Positions 1-8,196 of a stretch of DNA of 43,523 nucleotides are shown here, in pieces (position 1 is the stretch's first letter; every line of letters starts with the position of its first letter). The stretch is from RGIG2094 sp045660065. Lineage in GTDB: Bacteria > Bacillota > Clostridia > RGIG6154. The stretch covers positions 1 to 43,523 of the forward strand of contig JAZRDC010000038.1 of the NCBI GenBank assembly GCA_045660065.1. The letters are read 5' to 3'. A model generated the notes under the pieces. It was not told where the DNA came from, made no database searches, and worked only from the letters and a program-made list of their open reading frames with translations. The position numbers and the translations under genes were made by a program.

Positions 1-32
1 ATCTTCTCGCATACTAACGCTGTATTTCTCAT
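1..32 (-). CDS. 5' end of an unidentified gene, cut by the window edge
   Basis: Reading leftward on the minus strand, an ATG at 32-30 follows a strong ribosome binding site (AAGGAGG, complement of 40-46) and opens a frame whose first ten residues are MRNTALVCEK before the window ends. It lies beyond the terminator of the rsmG operon and has a plausible promoter of its own. Ten residues are too few to name a family. ParA/Soj or ParB/Noc genes often sit near rsmG in Firmicutes, but nothing visible supports that here. Confidence 0.6.
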   Translation of the reverse strand, partial: MRNTALVCEK

Positions 33-60
33 ATTATTTCCTCCTTGGCATCCTTGATTT

Positions 61-89
61 ATTTTATCACATTTGCCAATATTTGGAAA
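61..89 (-). promoter_or_regulatory. Probable promoter of the truncated left-edge gene
   Basis: On the minus strand, TTTCCA (84-89) and TAAAAT (61-66) are separated by 17 bp, with TGA directly before the -10 (an extended -10). The -35 matches TTGACA at only four of six positions. The TGTGATAAAAT string recurs in other promoters of this window, which strengthens the call. Confidence 0.5.
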
Positions 90-124
90 TAAAATCTCAT
101 CGCTAAAATTTTTCCTAAAATTAC

Positions 125-153
125 AAAAGAGCCTTTATTTCAAAGGCTCTTTT
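125..153 (-). terminator. Rho-independent terminator of the rpmH-rsmG operon
   Basis: A perfect 12-bp stem (125-136 with 142-153) closes on a 5-base loop and overlaps the rsmG stop codon at 135-137. The arms begin and end in A/T tracts, so it could stop transcription in both directions. On the minus strand the hairpin is followed by TTTTGTAATTTT. Confidence 0.85.
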
Positions 154-842
154 GATGGTTTACCCGCTTTGCGGGGATATTTTGTCGGTGTTGCACGAAC
201 TTTTTTTATCTTGATTATAGTATGATTTATGTCAGAATCAGGCAGGTTTTCGGTTTCTACCTCTAAAACCTGACCGCCCAATGTTCCGATAGCACTTCTT
301 GCACTGTCGAGTTCTTCTTTCACATCAGGACCTTTCATAGAAACAAACATTCCGCCCTCTTTGATAAAAGGCAGACAGTACTCAGAAAGGGTTGACAGAT
401 TTGCCACCGCACGAGAAACGCAAAAATCAAATTTTTCTCTGTAATTTTTGTTCTGTGCGCCATCTTCTGCTCTTGAATGGAAAGTTTCAACATCTTTTAA
501 ACCAAGTTGTGATACAACTTCATTCAAAAAGTTTATTCTTTTATTTAAAGAGTCCAAAAGACATATTTTAATTTCAGGTTTTAATATTTTAAGCACCACT
601 CCCGGGAATCCCGCACCTGTTCCCACATCAATAACACTTCCTGAAAGTTCAATGTGTTTTAAGCAAGTTGCACAGTCGATAAAATGCTTTAACGCAACTT
701 CTTCTTTTTCAGTAATTGCAGTTAAGTTCATTTTTTCATTCCACTCAACCAAAAGTTCGTAGTATCTCTGAAACTGACAAAGCATTTCATCTGTATATGG
801 AATTTCAAGGTCGGAAAAACCTTTTTTTAAAATCTCAATCAT
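135..842 (-). CDS. rsmG: 16S rRNA (guanine527-N7)-methyltransferase RsmG
   Basis: Family role: SAM-dependent methylation of N7 of G527 in 16S rRNA; loss gives low-level streptomycin resistance in other bacteria. The 235-residue product has the normal length and shows the family's NLTAI segment (39-43), the SAM-binding loop DVGTGAGFPG (72-81), the LLDSLNKR segment after the second strand and a basic C-terminal tail. The ATG overlaps the end of mnmG by 8 bases, so translation is probably coupled. It is the last gene of the operon, and its stop codon lies inside the terminator stem. Nothing unusual in the protein. Confidence 0.96.
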   Translation of the reverse strand: MIEILKKGFSDLEIPYTDEMLCQFQRYYELLVEWNEKMNLTAITEKEEVALKHFIDCATCLKHIELSGSVIDVGTGAGFPGVVLKILKPEIKICLLDSLNKRINFLNEVVSQLGLKDVETFHSRAEDGAQNKNYREKFDFCVSRAVANLSTLSEYCLPFIKEGGMFVSMKGPDVKEELDSARSAIGTLGGQVLEVETENLPDSDINHTIIKIKKVRATPTKYPRKAGKPSKEPLK

Positions 843-2727
843 TTTCTGCTCCGTTTTTTCTTGAATTTTGTTCTAAGTATATAACCAAAACTGCAATATC
901 TGCCGGTGATACACCTGTTATTCTTGATGCCTGACCTAAAGATACAGGGCGTATTGCATCAAGTTTTTGTCTTGCTTCAATGCGAAGTCCCTGAATTGAC
1001 AAATAATCAATTCCTTCGGGAAGTTTTTTATTTTCAAGTTTTTTAAATGCTTCTACCTGTGCAAGTTGGCGTTTGATATAACCGTCATACTTTGCAGAAA
1101 TTTCAACCTGTTCTTTCACGCTTTCAGGTAACTCAGGTCTTTTTTTATCAAAAGGACCAAGCATTTCATAAGTAATTTCAGGGCGCTTTAACAGTTCCAT
1201 AAGTTTAAAGCCTGTTGAAATTATTGTGGTATTTACGCTCTCTAAAAGTTCATTTATTTCTTTTGTAGGCGGAACTGTAACTAACTGCAGTCTTTCTATT
1301 TCTGCTTCAATTAATTCTTTTTTGTGAAGCATTTTTTCATATCTTTCATCAGAAACAAGACCTATTTTATGCCCCACAGGCATTAATCTCTGGTCGGCAT
1401 TGTCTTGTCTTAACAAAAGTCTGTATTCTGAGCGTGATGTCATCATTCTGTAAGGCTCTTTTGTGCCTTTTGTTACAAGGTCGTCTATGAGCGTTCCGAT
1501 ATAAGAAGTGTTTCTTTCTAAAATAAGTTCATCTTCGCCTTTGATTTTAAGTGCAGCATTTATACCTGCAATCAGGCCCTGACAAGCCGCTTCTTCATAT
1601 CCTGAACTTCCGTTAAACTGACCTGCACCATACAGGCCTTCAATCTCTTTAAATTCCAAAGTAGGATAAAGTTGTGTTGCATCAACGCAGTCATATTCAA
1701 TAGCATAGGCAGTTCTTGTAACAACAACATTTTCTAAGCCTTTAATGGTTTTAAGCATTGCAATCTGCACATCTTCAGGAAGACTTGATGACATTCCCTG
1801 AACATACATTTCTTCAGTATTTAAGCCCATTGGCTCAATGAAAATCTGGTGGCGCTCTTTATCTTTAAAACGCATTACCTTATCTTCAATTGAAGGGCAG
1901 TATCTCGGACCTACACCCTCGATAACACCGCTGTAAAGAGGTGAACGATGAATGTTGTCTTTAATAACTTTGTGTGTATCTAAATTTGTATAAGTTACAT
2001 AGCAGTTAACCTGATTTTCACCCGCATCTTCAGTATCAAATGAAAATGGCTGAATTTTATCGTCTCCCGGTTGAACTTCCATTTCGTCAAAGTTAAGTGA
2101 TGAAGATAAAACTCTTGACGGTGTACCTGTTTTAAAACGCATTAATTTAACGCCTTGTTCTAAAAGGCAGGCAGACAATTCTCTTGCTGGGAAAAGTCCG
2201 TCAGGTCCGCTTTCATAACCTACATCGCCGATAATGATTTTGCCCTTAAGGAATGTTCCTGTTGCAATAACAACTGCTTTTACTTCGTATGTAGCACCGA
2301 TATGTGTTGTAACAGATTTTACTTTTTTGTTTTCAAATCCGATATTTGTAATTTCTGCTTGTTTAACATGAAGATTTTCCTGTTTTTCAAGAACATGCTT
2401 CATATATTCCTGATATTTTCTTCTGTCGCTCTGAACACGGATTGAATAAACCGCAGGTCCTTTACCACGGTTAAGCATTTTTGACTGTATAAAAGTTTTA
2501 TCGGCAGCCTTACCCATTTCACCGCCCAATGCATCAATTTCACGCACCAAGTGGCCTTTGCCTGTTCCGCCGATACTGGGGTTGCAAGGCATATTGCCGA
2601 CTGTATCAAGATTTATTGCAAAAATTATAGTTTTAAGTCCCATTCTTGCAGATGCTAAAGCCGCTTCAATTCCTGCGTGGCCTGCACCAATGACAGCCAC
2701 ATCATACTGTCCTGCTAAATATGACAT
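835..2727 (-). CDS. mnmG: tRNA uridine-5-carboxymethylaminomethyl modification enzyme MnmG (GidA)
   Basis: FAD-dependent partner of MnmE in forming cmnm5U at the wobble position of certain tRNAs. The 630-residue length is typical. Visible features are the Rossmann FAD motif GAGHAGIEAA near residue 14, the MPCNPSIGG segment around residue 50 carrying one conserved cysteine, and the RYCPSIEDK segment carrying the second. The C-terminal helical region contains the conserved segment ending GVSPADIAVLVIYLEQ. It follows mnmE with an 18-base gap holding an AAAAGGGGG ribosome binding site and overlaps rsmG by 8 bases. The mnmE-mnmG-rsmG order is conserved across Firmicutes. Confidence 0.97.
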   Translation of the reverse strand: MSYLAGQYDVAVIGAGHAGIEAALASARMGLKTIIFAINLDTVGNMPCNPSIGGTGKGHLVREIDALGGEMGKAADKTFIQSKMLNRGKGPAVYSIRVQSDRRKYQEYMKHVLEKQENLHVKQAEITNIGFENKKVKSVTTHIGATYEVKAVVIATGTFLKGKIIIGDVGYESGPDGLFPARELSACLLEQGVKLMRFKTGTPSRVLSSSLNFDEMEVQPGDDKIQPFSFDTEDAGENQVNCYVTYTNLDTHKVIKDNIHRSPLYSGVIEGVGPRYCPSIEDKVMRFKDKERHQIFIEPMGLNTEEMYVQGMSSSLPEDVQIAMLKTIKGLENVVVTRTAYAIEYDCVDATQLYPTLEFKEIEGLYGAGQFNGSSGYEEAACQGLIAGINAALKIKGEDELILERNTSYIGTLIDDLVTKGTKEPYRMMTSRSEYRLLLRQDNADQRLMPVGHKIGLVSDERYEKMLHKKELIEAEIERLQLVTVPPTKEINELLESVNTTIISTGFKLMELLKRPEITYEMLGPFDKKRPELPESVKEQVEISAKYDGYIKRQLAQVEAFKKLENKKLPEGIDYLSIQGLRIEARQKLDAIRPVSLGQASRITGVSPADIAVLVIYLEQNSRKNGAEND

Positions 2728-2745
2728 TTAAGTTCCCCCTTTTAA

Positions 2746-4083
2746 TTATTTTCCAAGGCAGAAATTATGGAAAATTTTATCCACAATTTCTTCGGACACG
2801 GTAAGTCCTACAATTTCGCCCAACGCTTCAATTGAAAGTTCAATATCAATTCCAATCATATCAAGTGGAATACCACTTTTTGACGCATTAAGTGCTTCTT
2901 CTATATGCTTTTGGCATTTCACAAGGCACTCGTAGTGGCGCTCGCTTGTGATAACTTCTCCCTCGGTATTTTCGCTGCTATTAATCATTTCTTTGACTTT
3001 TTCTGTCAGTTCGTCAAACCCGTCCCCATTTTTGGCAGACATTTTAACTCCACTTAAATCATTTACAGCCCCAAGGTCTGATTTATTTAAAACAATTACA
3101 GATTTTTTATCTTTTATGAATTCTAAAATTTCTTTATCTTCGTCATCGAGTGGCTTTGAATTGTCAAACACCGCTAAAACAAATGCTGCACCTTCTGCCG
3201 CAGAAATACTTCTCTTAACGCCGATTGATTCTACCACATCGTCAGTCTGTCTGATGCCTGCAGTATCCATAAGTTTAACTGCAAATCCGTCTATATTTAT
3301 ATATTCTTCCACAATATCACGGGTTGTTCCTGCAATATCTGTAACAATGGCTTTTTCTTCTCCTGAAAGGCAATTTAAAAGTGATGATTTTCCAACATTC
3401 GGCTTGCCGATAACTGCAACGGGAACGCCGTCTTTTAAGATTTTCCCGTAATCTGCACTCTTTATAAGTTTTTCGCAATCGCTTTTTATTCCACCGAGAA
3501 GTTCTGAAACATTTTCTGTGCTGAGTTCTTCGATTTCTTCTTCAGGGAAGTCAACATATGCCTGAAGATGTGCAGCCAAATTCAAAAGTGAATTTCTCAT
3601 TTCGTTGATTTTAGCAGAAAGTCTGCCCTCAAGTTGAAAAACGGCAGTCTGAGCCCCTCTGTCTGAAACAGAGTTTATAAGGTCAATTACGCCTTCTGCC
3701 TGAGAAAGATCAAGTTTGCCATTCAAAAATGCTCGTTTTGTAAACTCACCACGCTCTGCTAAAACTGCGCCGTGATCAATGGCACTTTTCAAAACTTTTT
3801 TAGCAATCAAAATTCCGCCGTGGCAGGAAATTTCAACAGTATCTTCCCCGGTATAAGAGTGTGGACCTTTAAAAACTGTAACCAATACATTGTCTATAAG
3901 ATTTATATTTTTATCATAAATTTTGCCGTAATGAACAGTATTTGCATCAACCTCAAAAAGGCGCTTTGCCTTCTGACAGACAAAAAATCTGTCAGCAACA
4001 CAAAACGCCTCGTCTCCGCTAATTCTGATAACAGCAATGCCACCGCTTCCAAAGGGTGTTGAAATTGCAGCTATAGTACTCAA
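2746..4083 (-). CDS. mnmE: tRNA modification GTPase MnmE (TrmE)
   Basis: Potassium-activated GTPase that works with MnmG on wobble uridines. The 445-residue product has the N-terminal tetrahydrofolate-binding domain (starting STIAAISTPFGSGGIAVIRISG-like, about 1-118), a helical domain, and an inserted G domain with P-loop GKPNVGKS (226-233), the K-loop/switch I segment DIAGTTRD (249-256), DTAGIR and NKSD. It ends in the family's CLGK, whose cysteine is required for modification. All key residues are present. It lies 12 bases after jag, in the conserved order. A perfect DnaA-box string falls inside its 3' end but is explained by codons. Confidence 0.97.
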   Translation of the reverse strand: MSTIAAISTPFGSGGIAVIRISGDEAFCVADRFFVCQKAKRLFEVDANTVHYGKIYDKNINLIDNVLVTVFKGPHSYTGEDTVEISCHGGILIAKKVLKSAIDHGAVLAERGEFTKRAFLNGKLDLSQAEGVIDLINSVSDRGAQTAVFQLEGRLSAKINEMRNSLLNLAAHLQAYVDFPEEEIEELSTENVSELLGGIKSDCEKLIKSADYGKILKDGVPVAVIGKPNVGKSSLLNCLSGEEKAIVTDIAGTTRDIVEEYINIDGFAVKLMDTAGIRQTDDVVESIGVKRSISAAEGAAFVLAVFDNSKPLDDEDKEILEFIKDKKSVIVLNKSDLGAVNDLSGVKMSAKNGDGFDELTEKVKEMINSSENTEGEVITSERHYECLVKCQKHIEEALNASKSGIPLDMIGIDIELSIEALGEIVGLTVSEEIVDKIFHNFCLGK

Positions 4084-4095
4084 AGCAAAAACTCC

Positions 4096-4728
4096 TTATC
4101 TGCTTTTCTTTTCAAGACTTACAACAACTTTACGCTGTGGTTCTTCGCCAACACTCATTGTTACAACATCAGGATTTTCCTGAAGTGTTGAGTGAATAAC
4201 ACGTCTTTCAAATGAATTCATAGGTTCTAAAGTAAGGCTTCTGCCATTTCTTACAACCTTGTCTGCTACTTTGTTTGCAAGTTTCTGCAAAGCAACAGTT
4301 CTCTTCTGACGATAGTTTTCAGTATCAAGTGATACTCTAACATAATCTTCGCTTTCGTTGTTAACAACAATGCTTGTAAGATACTGAAGAGCATCTAAAG
4401 TTTCACCGCGTTTTCCGATTACAACGCCCATATTTTCGCCTTCAACAGTAACTTCTAAAGCATCTTCTGTGTTTTTGGCACTAGCCTGACCGCGTACGCT
4501 CATAAGAGGAAGGATTTTATTCAAAAAGCCTTCTGCTACTTTAGCAACATCTTTTCCTTCTGCCCATGCTAAAATTTTGCACTGTTTAGCACCGATGCCG
4601 AAAATTCCGTTTGTAGCATTTTCTAAAATTTCATACTGCAAATCATCTACTGATATATCAAGAGCTGAAACTGCATTAATTTTTGCGTCTTCAAGTGTTT
4701 TTCCCTGAATTTCTATTTTCTCACTCAT
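4096..4728 (-). CDS. jag: Jag/KhpB RNA-binding protein (SpoIIIJ-associated)
   Basis: KH-R3H RNA-binding protein (Jag, also KhpB or EloR) linked to cell elongation and division control, encoded next to the membrane insertase in Firmicutes. The 210 residues show the Jag-N domain (1 to about 50, with GIFGIGAKQCKI), a KH domain with the GKRGETLDALQYL segment near the middle, and a C-terminal R3H domain (RKRTVALQKLANKVAD through SFERRVIHSTL). The ATG overlaps yidC by 8 bases, typical of the pair. The linker between Jag-N and KH is short. Function beyond RNA binding is inferred from the family. Confidence 0.94.
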   Translation of the reverse strand: MSEKIEIQGKTLEDAKINAVSALDISVDDLQYEILENATNGIFGIGAKQCKILAWAEGKDVAKVAEGFLNKILPLMSVRGQASAKNTEDALEVTVEGENMGVVIGKRGETLDALQYLTSIVVNNESEDYVRVSLDTENYRQKRTVALQKLANKVADKVVRNGRSLTLEPMNSFERRVIHSTLQENPDVVTMSVGEEPQRKVVVSLEKKSR

Positions 4729-5548
4729 TGTTTTCCTTTTCTTCCTTTCGTTTGTAGTACAAAGTAAGTAATGTCTGCTGAATTACCTGCATAATGTTGC
4801 TCACTACCCAGTAAACACCTACGCCTGCAGGCATAATAAAGCAGAAATATCCTGACATTAAAGGCATAATTATATTCATGGTTTTCATCTGTTCGTTTGC
4901 AGCAGATGTGTTTCCTGAAAGTTGTTTTGAAACAATCGCTACAATGTATGATGTAATAGCAGATAAAATCGGGATAATCCAAAGCCATGAAATAAATTTA
5001 AGATCAGGTGTCAAAGAGAGGTTAAGGCCGAAGAAATCAAAATTGATTGCTTCTACTGCAACTCCTACTTTTTCCTGAATTAATGCCGCATTTTCGCTTA
5101 TAGCGTTGGCAATTGTGATCTGTGAAGTTCTTGCGTAATCCATAGAAAGAACATCTGCGATTTTTTTAATTACTTCTACATCTAAATGTAAAATATACTG
5201 AAGTGGTTTTGTAATAACCTGATAAAGACCGATAATAATCGGGAACTGAATTAAAAGAGGTAAGCAACCGCCTGCAGGGCTAACATTGTTTTCCTGATAA
5301 ATTCTTACAGTTTCCTGCTGCAACTTCTGCTTATCGTTTGCATACTTTTTCTGTGCTTTTTCTAAAAGCGGCTGAACTTTCTGCATCTGTCTCATAGACT
5401 TCTGCTGTTTAGCCAGAAGTGGCATCATAAGAAGTTTTACTACTAAAGTAAAAACTAAAATTGCGATACCGTAATTCTGCACCAGAGAATATATACCGCT
5501 TAATATATATCCCAAAGGTGTTGTTATCAAAAGTGAAAATACGTTCAA
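4721..5548 (-). CDS. yidC: Membrane protein insertase YidC/SpoIIIJ
   Basis: Inserts membrane proteins with or independently of Sec. The 275-residue product is the short Gram-positive type without the large periplasmic P1 domain. It has a first transmembrane segment (about 25-45), the cytoplasmic coiled-coil hairpin rich in K/Q (KQQKSMRQMQKVQPLLEKAQ), the SPAGGCLPLLIQFPI segment of the second membrane helix, then three more hydrophobic helices and a basic tail. The start is TTG at 5548 behind GGAGGA. Two oddities: no lipobox cysteine near the N-terminus, and lysine (K38) where the conserved groove arginine usually sits (TLVVKLLMMPL). Confidence 0.95.
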   Translation of the reverse strand: MNVFSLLITTPLGYILSGIYSLVQNYGIAILVFTLVVKLLMMPLLAKQQKSMRQMQKVQPLLEKAQKKYANDKQKLQQETVRIYQENNVSPAGGCLPLLIQFPIIIGLYQVITKPLQYILHLDVEVIKKIADVLSMDYARTSQITIANAISENAALIQEKVGVAVEAINFDFFGLNLSLTPDLKFISWLWIIPILSAITSYIVAIVSKQLSGNTSAANEQMKTMNIIMPLMSGYFCFIMPAGVGVYWVVSNIMQVIQQTLLTLYYKRKEEKENNE

Positions 5549-5560
5549 CTTTTATCCTCC

Positions 5561-5770
5561 TTAAGGAAGAGGGTCATATCCCCCTTTATGAAATGGATGG
5601 CACTTTAAAATGCGCCTGACTACCAGATATGTAGCCTTGAAAAATCCATATTTTTTATAAGCCAAAAGAGCATATTCCGAGCACGTTGGCCGAAATCTGC
5701 AACAGGATGGTTTATTTGGCGATATGAATTTCTGATATATTCTTATTAAAAAAATGCATATCTTTTTCAT
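5561..5770 (-). CDS. yidD: Membrane protein insertion efficiency factor YidD
   Basis: Small protein that aids YidC-dependent insertion. The 69 residues carry the family signature: an N-terminal amphipathic/hydrophobic helix, then CCRFRPTCSEYA, the YGFFKATYLVVRRILKCHPF segment and GGYDPLP at the very end. Its ATG overlaps the rnpA stop by 4 bases (ATGA), and it precedes yidC by 12 bases, the standard order rnpA-yidD-yidC. Length is normal. Confidence 0.95.
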   Translation of the reverse strand: MKKICIFLIRIYQKFISPNKPSCCRFRPTCSEYALLAYKKYGFFKATYLVVRRILKCHPFHKGGYDPLP

Positions 5771-6087
5771 TGTACTATCAAATCCGATTTAACAAGCATA
5801 TTAAAAAGTGAGCCTTGTATTGCGTGAAAATCACTTTTTGCGGCAGAAGTTCTTGCCACAATAACAACATCAAAGCCTTCTTTTATACAAAAAGTACGCC
5901 AGCCTTCCCTCACCAAGCGACGGATTCTATTCCTCACCACCGCTTTGCCGATTTTCTTGCTGACGGTAATTCCAACTCTTGTCTGCCCTTTGTTGGGAAC
6001 ATAATATAGAACAAGATTATTGGAGACTTCTTTTTTACCTCTGTAATATGCCTTTTTAAAAATAGCATTTTCTTTAATTGTAATCAT
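5767..6087 (-). CDS. rnpA: Ribonuclease P protein component RnpA
   Basis: Protein subunit of RNase P, which trims tRNA 5' leaders. The signature RNRIRRLVREGWR basic helix and the N-terminal ENAIFKKAYYRGKK segment are present. A GTG at 6099 in the same frame would add four residues, but the ATG at 6087 is preferred: it gives the family's usual N-terminus (MITIKENAIF) and sits six bases after GAGG. That gives 106 residues. It follows rpmH, as in most bacteria, and overlaps yidD by 4 bases. Confidence 0.94.
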   Translation of the reverse strand: MITIKENAIFKKAYYRGKKEVSNNLVLYYVPNKGQTRVGITVSKKIGKAVVRNRIRRLVREGWRTFCIKEGFDVVIVARTSAAKSDFHAIQGSLFNMLVKSDLIVQ

Positions 6088-6112
6088 GTAATGCCTCACG
6101 AATTTTCCACCC

Positions 6113-6140
6113 CCGCAACGGGAACTCTTCCCGTTTGCGG
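6113..6140 (-). other. GC-rich hairpin in the rpmH-rnpA spacer
   Basis: A 12-base left arm (6113-6124) pairs with 6128-6140 through a 3-base loop and one bulged T. There is no T-tract on the minus strand, so it does not look like a terminator. It sits just before the rnpA ribosome binding site and could be an RNA-processing or stability element. Function is inference. Confidence 0.6.
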
Positions 6141-6173
6141 TGATTTTAAATCAGATCAAAATGAACATCATTA

Positions 6174-6198
6174 CAAAAAGAACGTGTAAAAACACGTC
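6174..6198 (-). terminator. Weak terminator/attenuator after rpmH
   Basis: A 6-bp stem (6182-6187 with 6192-6197, ACGTGT/ACACGT) closes on four bases two bases beyond the rpmH stop and is followed on the minus strand by CTTTTTG. The stem is short, so partial termination that lets some transcripts continue into rnpA is likely. This would fit the need for far more L34 than RnpA. Confidence 0.55.
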
Positions 6199-6199
6199 C

Positions 6200-6334
6200 T
6201 TATGCTGATAATTTGTTTCTACCTTTAGCTCTACGTCTTGAAAGAACCTTTCTTCCGTTTCTTGTGCTCATTCTTTTTCTAAAGCCGTGTTCCTTAGCTC
6301 TATGTCTCTTTTTAGGCTGATATGTTCTAAGCAT
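6200..6334 (-). CDS. rpmH: 50S ribosomal protein L34
   Basis: Translating the complement of 6334-6200 gives a 44-residue, very basic protein beginning MLRTYQPKKRHRAKEHGF and ending GRNKLSA, an unmistakable L34 with the usual RMSTRNGRKVLSRRRAKGR core. The ATG follows AGGAGGTG (complement of 6340-6347). It is the first gene of the rpmH-rnpA-yidD-yidC-jag-mnmE-mnmG-rsmG operon and has its own strong promoter. In most bacteria dnaA lies on the other side of rpmH; here it is metK. Confidence 0.98.
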   Translation of the reverse strand: MLRTYQPKKRHRAKEHGFRKRMSTRNGRKVLSRRRAKGRNKLSA

Positions 6335-6366
6335 AAATACACCTCCTACTCAAATGCAATATGTAT

Positions 6367-6395
6367 ATGATACCATAGTTTATATAAAAAGTCAA
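6367..6395 (-). promoter_or_regulatory. Promoter of the rpmH operon
   Basis: TTGACT (6390-6395) and TATCAT (6367-6372) on the minus strand are spaced by 17 bp, with TGG before the -10 (extended -10). It lies 33 bases before the L34 start codon. Confidence 0.8.
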
Positions 6396-6424
6396 CACTT
6401 TTTAAAAGATTTTACTGTTGATTT

Positions 6425-7594
6425 TTATTTTAAAAGTTCCGCCTTGTCAGTTTCTTCCCATTTAACATTAAGGTCGCATCTTCCCATATGACCATAGGCT
6501 GCAAGGTTTTTATAAATTGGTTTTCTTAAATCAAGTTGCTTGATAATAGCCGCCGGGCGCATATCAAACACTTTTTTAACACGATTTGCAATTTCTTCTT
6601 CAGAAATTTTGCCTGTGCCAAAAGTATCAATCATAACAGAAACAGGGTTTGCAACGCCGATTGCATATGCAAGTTGAACTTCGCATTTATCTGCAAGGCC
6701 TGCTGCAACAATGTTTTTAGCAATATATCTTGCATAGTATGCTGCACTTCTGTCAACTTTTGTAGGGTCTTTTCCTGAGAAAGCACCGCCACCGTGGCGT
6801 GAATATCCACCGTATGTATCAACGATAATTTTTCTTCCTGTAAGACCTGTATCTCCCTGAGGACCGCCGATAACAAATCTTCCTGTCGGATTGATGAAGA
6901 ATTTTGTGTTTTCATCTAAAAGTTCTGCAGGAACAGTTGTTTCGATTACTTCTCTTTTAACATCTTCAAAAATCTGTTCCAATGAAACATCAGGGTCGTG
7001 CTGAGTTGACACAACAACTGTATCTACTCTTACAGGCTTGTCCCCTTCATATTCAACAGTAACCTGAGTTTTACCGTCAGGTCTTAAATATTTAAGAACA
7101 CCGTCTTTTCTTACTTTTGTAAGTTTCTTTGCCAAGTTATGTGCAAGTACAATCGGGAGTGGCATAAGTTCATCAGTTTCGTTACAAGCATAACCGAACA
7201 TCATACCCTGGTCGCCTGCGCCAACTTCTGCTTCAGCATCTGAATTTCCGTCTTTTGCTTCTTTTGCCTTGTCAACACCTAAAGCAATATCAGCAGACTG
7301 CTTGTCAATAGCAACCATAACTCCGCAAGAATCAGCATCAAATCCCATTTCTGATGATGTGTAACCGATTTCTCTTACTGTATCTCTTGCAATTTTAACA
7401 TAATCAACAGTTGCTGTAGTTGAAATTTCACCCATAATTACAATTGTACCTGTTGTTGTAAATGTTTCACAAGCGACTCTGGCATTAGGGTCTTTTTCGT
7501 AAATAGCACTCAAGACAGAATCTGAAATAATATCACAAACTTTGTCAGGATGACCTTCTGTAACTGATTCAGATGTAAAAAGTCTTCTTTCCAT
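6425..7594 (-). CDS. metK: S-adenosylmethionine synthetase
   Basis: Makes S-adenosylmethionine from methionine and ATP in the cytosol. The 389-residue product starts ERRLFTSESVTEGHPDKVCD, the family's first signature, and contains GAGDQGMMFGYAC, GRFVIGGPQGDTGLTGRK and the lysine/arginine segment KDPTKVDRSAAYYARY. Length and motifs are normal. A good ribosome binding site (AAAGGAG) precedes the ATG. It is 27 bases behind the small membrane gene and probably shares its promoter. No SAM riboswitch was recognised upstream of either gene. No clear terminator separates it from the rpmH promoter. Confidence 0.98.
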   Translation of the reverse strand: MERRLFTSESVTEGHPDKVCDIISDSVLSAIYEKDPNARVACETFTTTGTIVIMGEISTTATVDYVKIARDTVREIGYTSSEMGFDADSCGVMVAIDKQSADIALGVDKAKEAKDGNSDAEAEVGAGDQGMMFGYACNETDELMPLPIVLAHNLAKKLTKVRKDGVLKYLRPDGKTQVTVEYEGDKPVRVDTVVVSTQHDPDVSLEQIFEDVKREVIETTVPAELLDENTKFFINPTGRFVIGGPQGDTGLTGRKIIVDTYGGYSRHGGGAFSGKDPTKVDRSAAYYARYIAKNIVAAGLADKCEVQLAYAIGVANPVSVMIDTFGTGKISEEEIANRVKKVFDMRPAAIIKQLDLRKPIYKNLAAYGHMGRCDLNVKWEETDKAELLK

Positions 7595-7621
7595 ATTAAA
7601 TAACTCCTTTCCTTAGGGAAA

Positions 7622-8086
7622 TTAAATCAAATGATAACTCAAAAGAGTAACAATCATACCCGCAACGGCAACTCCTAAAGCAATCCAAGGAACTGAATAT
7701 TTCATTCTCATACCAAGAATAGCCGCAATCATTGCCCCTGTCCACGCACCTGTACCCGGTGCAGGAATTGCAACAAATATAAAAAGTGCGATACCCGAAT
7801 ACTTAAGCACGGTTTCCGCTTTTTTCATTGTTCTGTTTTCAAGCCAATCAATAAATTTAACAAAAATCTTACTGCGTCTTATAAACCCGAAAAGTGGTTT
7901 CATATAAGCAATAATAAACGGAACAGGGAACATATTTCCCACAACGCAAAGCAAATATGCAACCTGCCATGGTATATCATAAGCAATTGCAATTGGTATT
8001 GCTCCTCTTAATTCTAAAACCGGAACCATGGATATACCAAACACCACCAACAGTTCCTGCCACATTGATGCTAAATGTTCAATCAT
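7622..8086 (-). CDS. Small multidrug-export-family membrane protein (COG2426-like)
   Basis: A 154-residue integral membrane protein with about four hydrophobic segments. The sequence VPVLELRGAIPIAIAYDIPW followed by VGNMFPVPFI and the PAPGTGAWTGAMIAAILGM segment match what I recall of the Sm_multidrug_ex family (PF06695/COG2426). Despite the family name, transport has hardly been shown experimentally and the substrate is unknown. The fold resembles DedA-like proteins. It has its own consensus promoter and lies directly ahead of metK. Confidence 0.8.
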   Translation of the reverse strand: MIEHLASMWQELLVVFGISMVPVLELRGAIPIAIAYDIPWQVAYLLCVVGNMFPVPFIIAYMKPLFGFIRRSKIFVKFIDWLENRTMKKAETVLKYSGIALFIFVAIPAPGTGAWTGAMIAAILGMRMKYSVPWIALGVAVAGMIVTLLSYHLI

Positions 8087-8130
8087 AACTTTTCTCCGTA
8101 TTTTTATTAATCAACCTTTTCCGAACTACT

Positions 8131-8159
8131 ATTATACTATACATTTTAATTTTTTGCAA
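8131..8159 (-). promoter_or_regulatory. Promoter of the membrane gene-metK unit
   Basis: TTGCAA (8154-8159), 17 bp, then a perfect TATAAT (8131-8136) on the minus strand, 44 bases before the ATG. Confidence 0.8.
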
Positions 8160-8196
8160 TAGTTTTTTTAATTAAGTTTTTTTAGAGCGTATTTTG

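Noticed and set aside
2777..2785. Perfect DnaA-box string TTATCCACA
   Set aside because: It is a single copy inside the 3' end of mnmE, where the codons for VDKIF explain it; no second box or AT-rich unwinding region is near.
2948..3451. 167-codon plus-strand open frame, serine-rich
   Set aside because: It is antisense to mnmE, whose protein is complete and conserved; the serine/leucine bias is typical of a shadow frame and there is no ribosome binding site.
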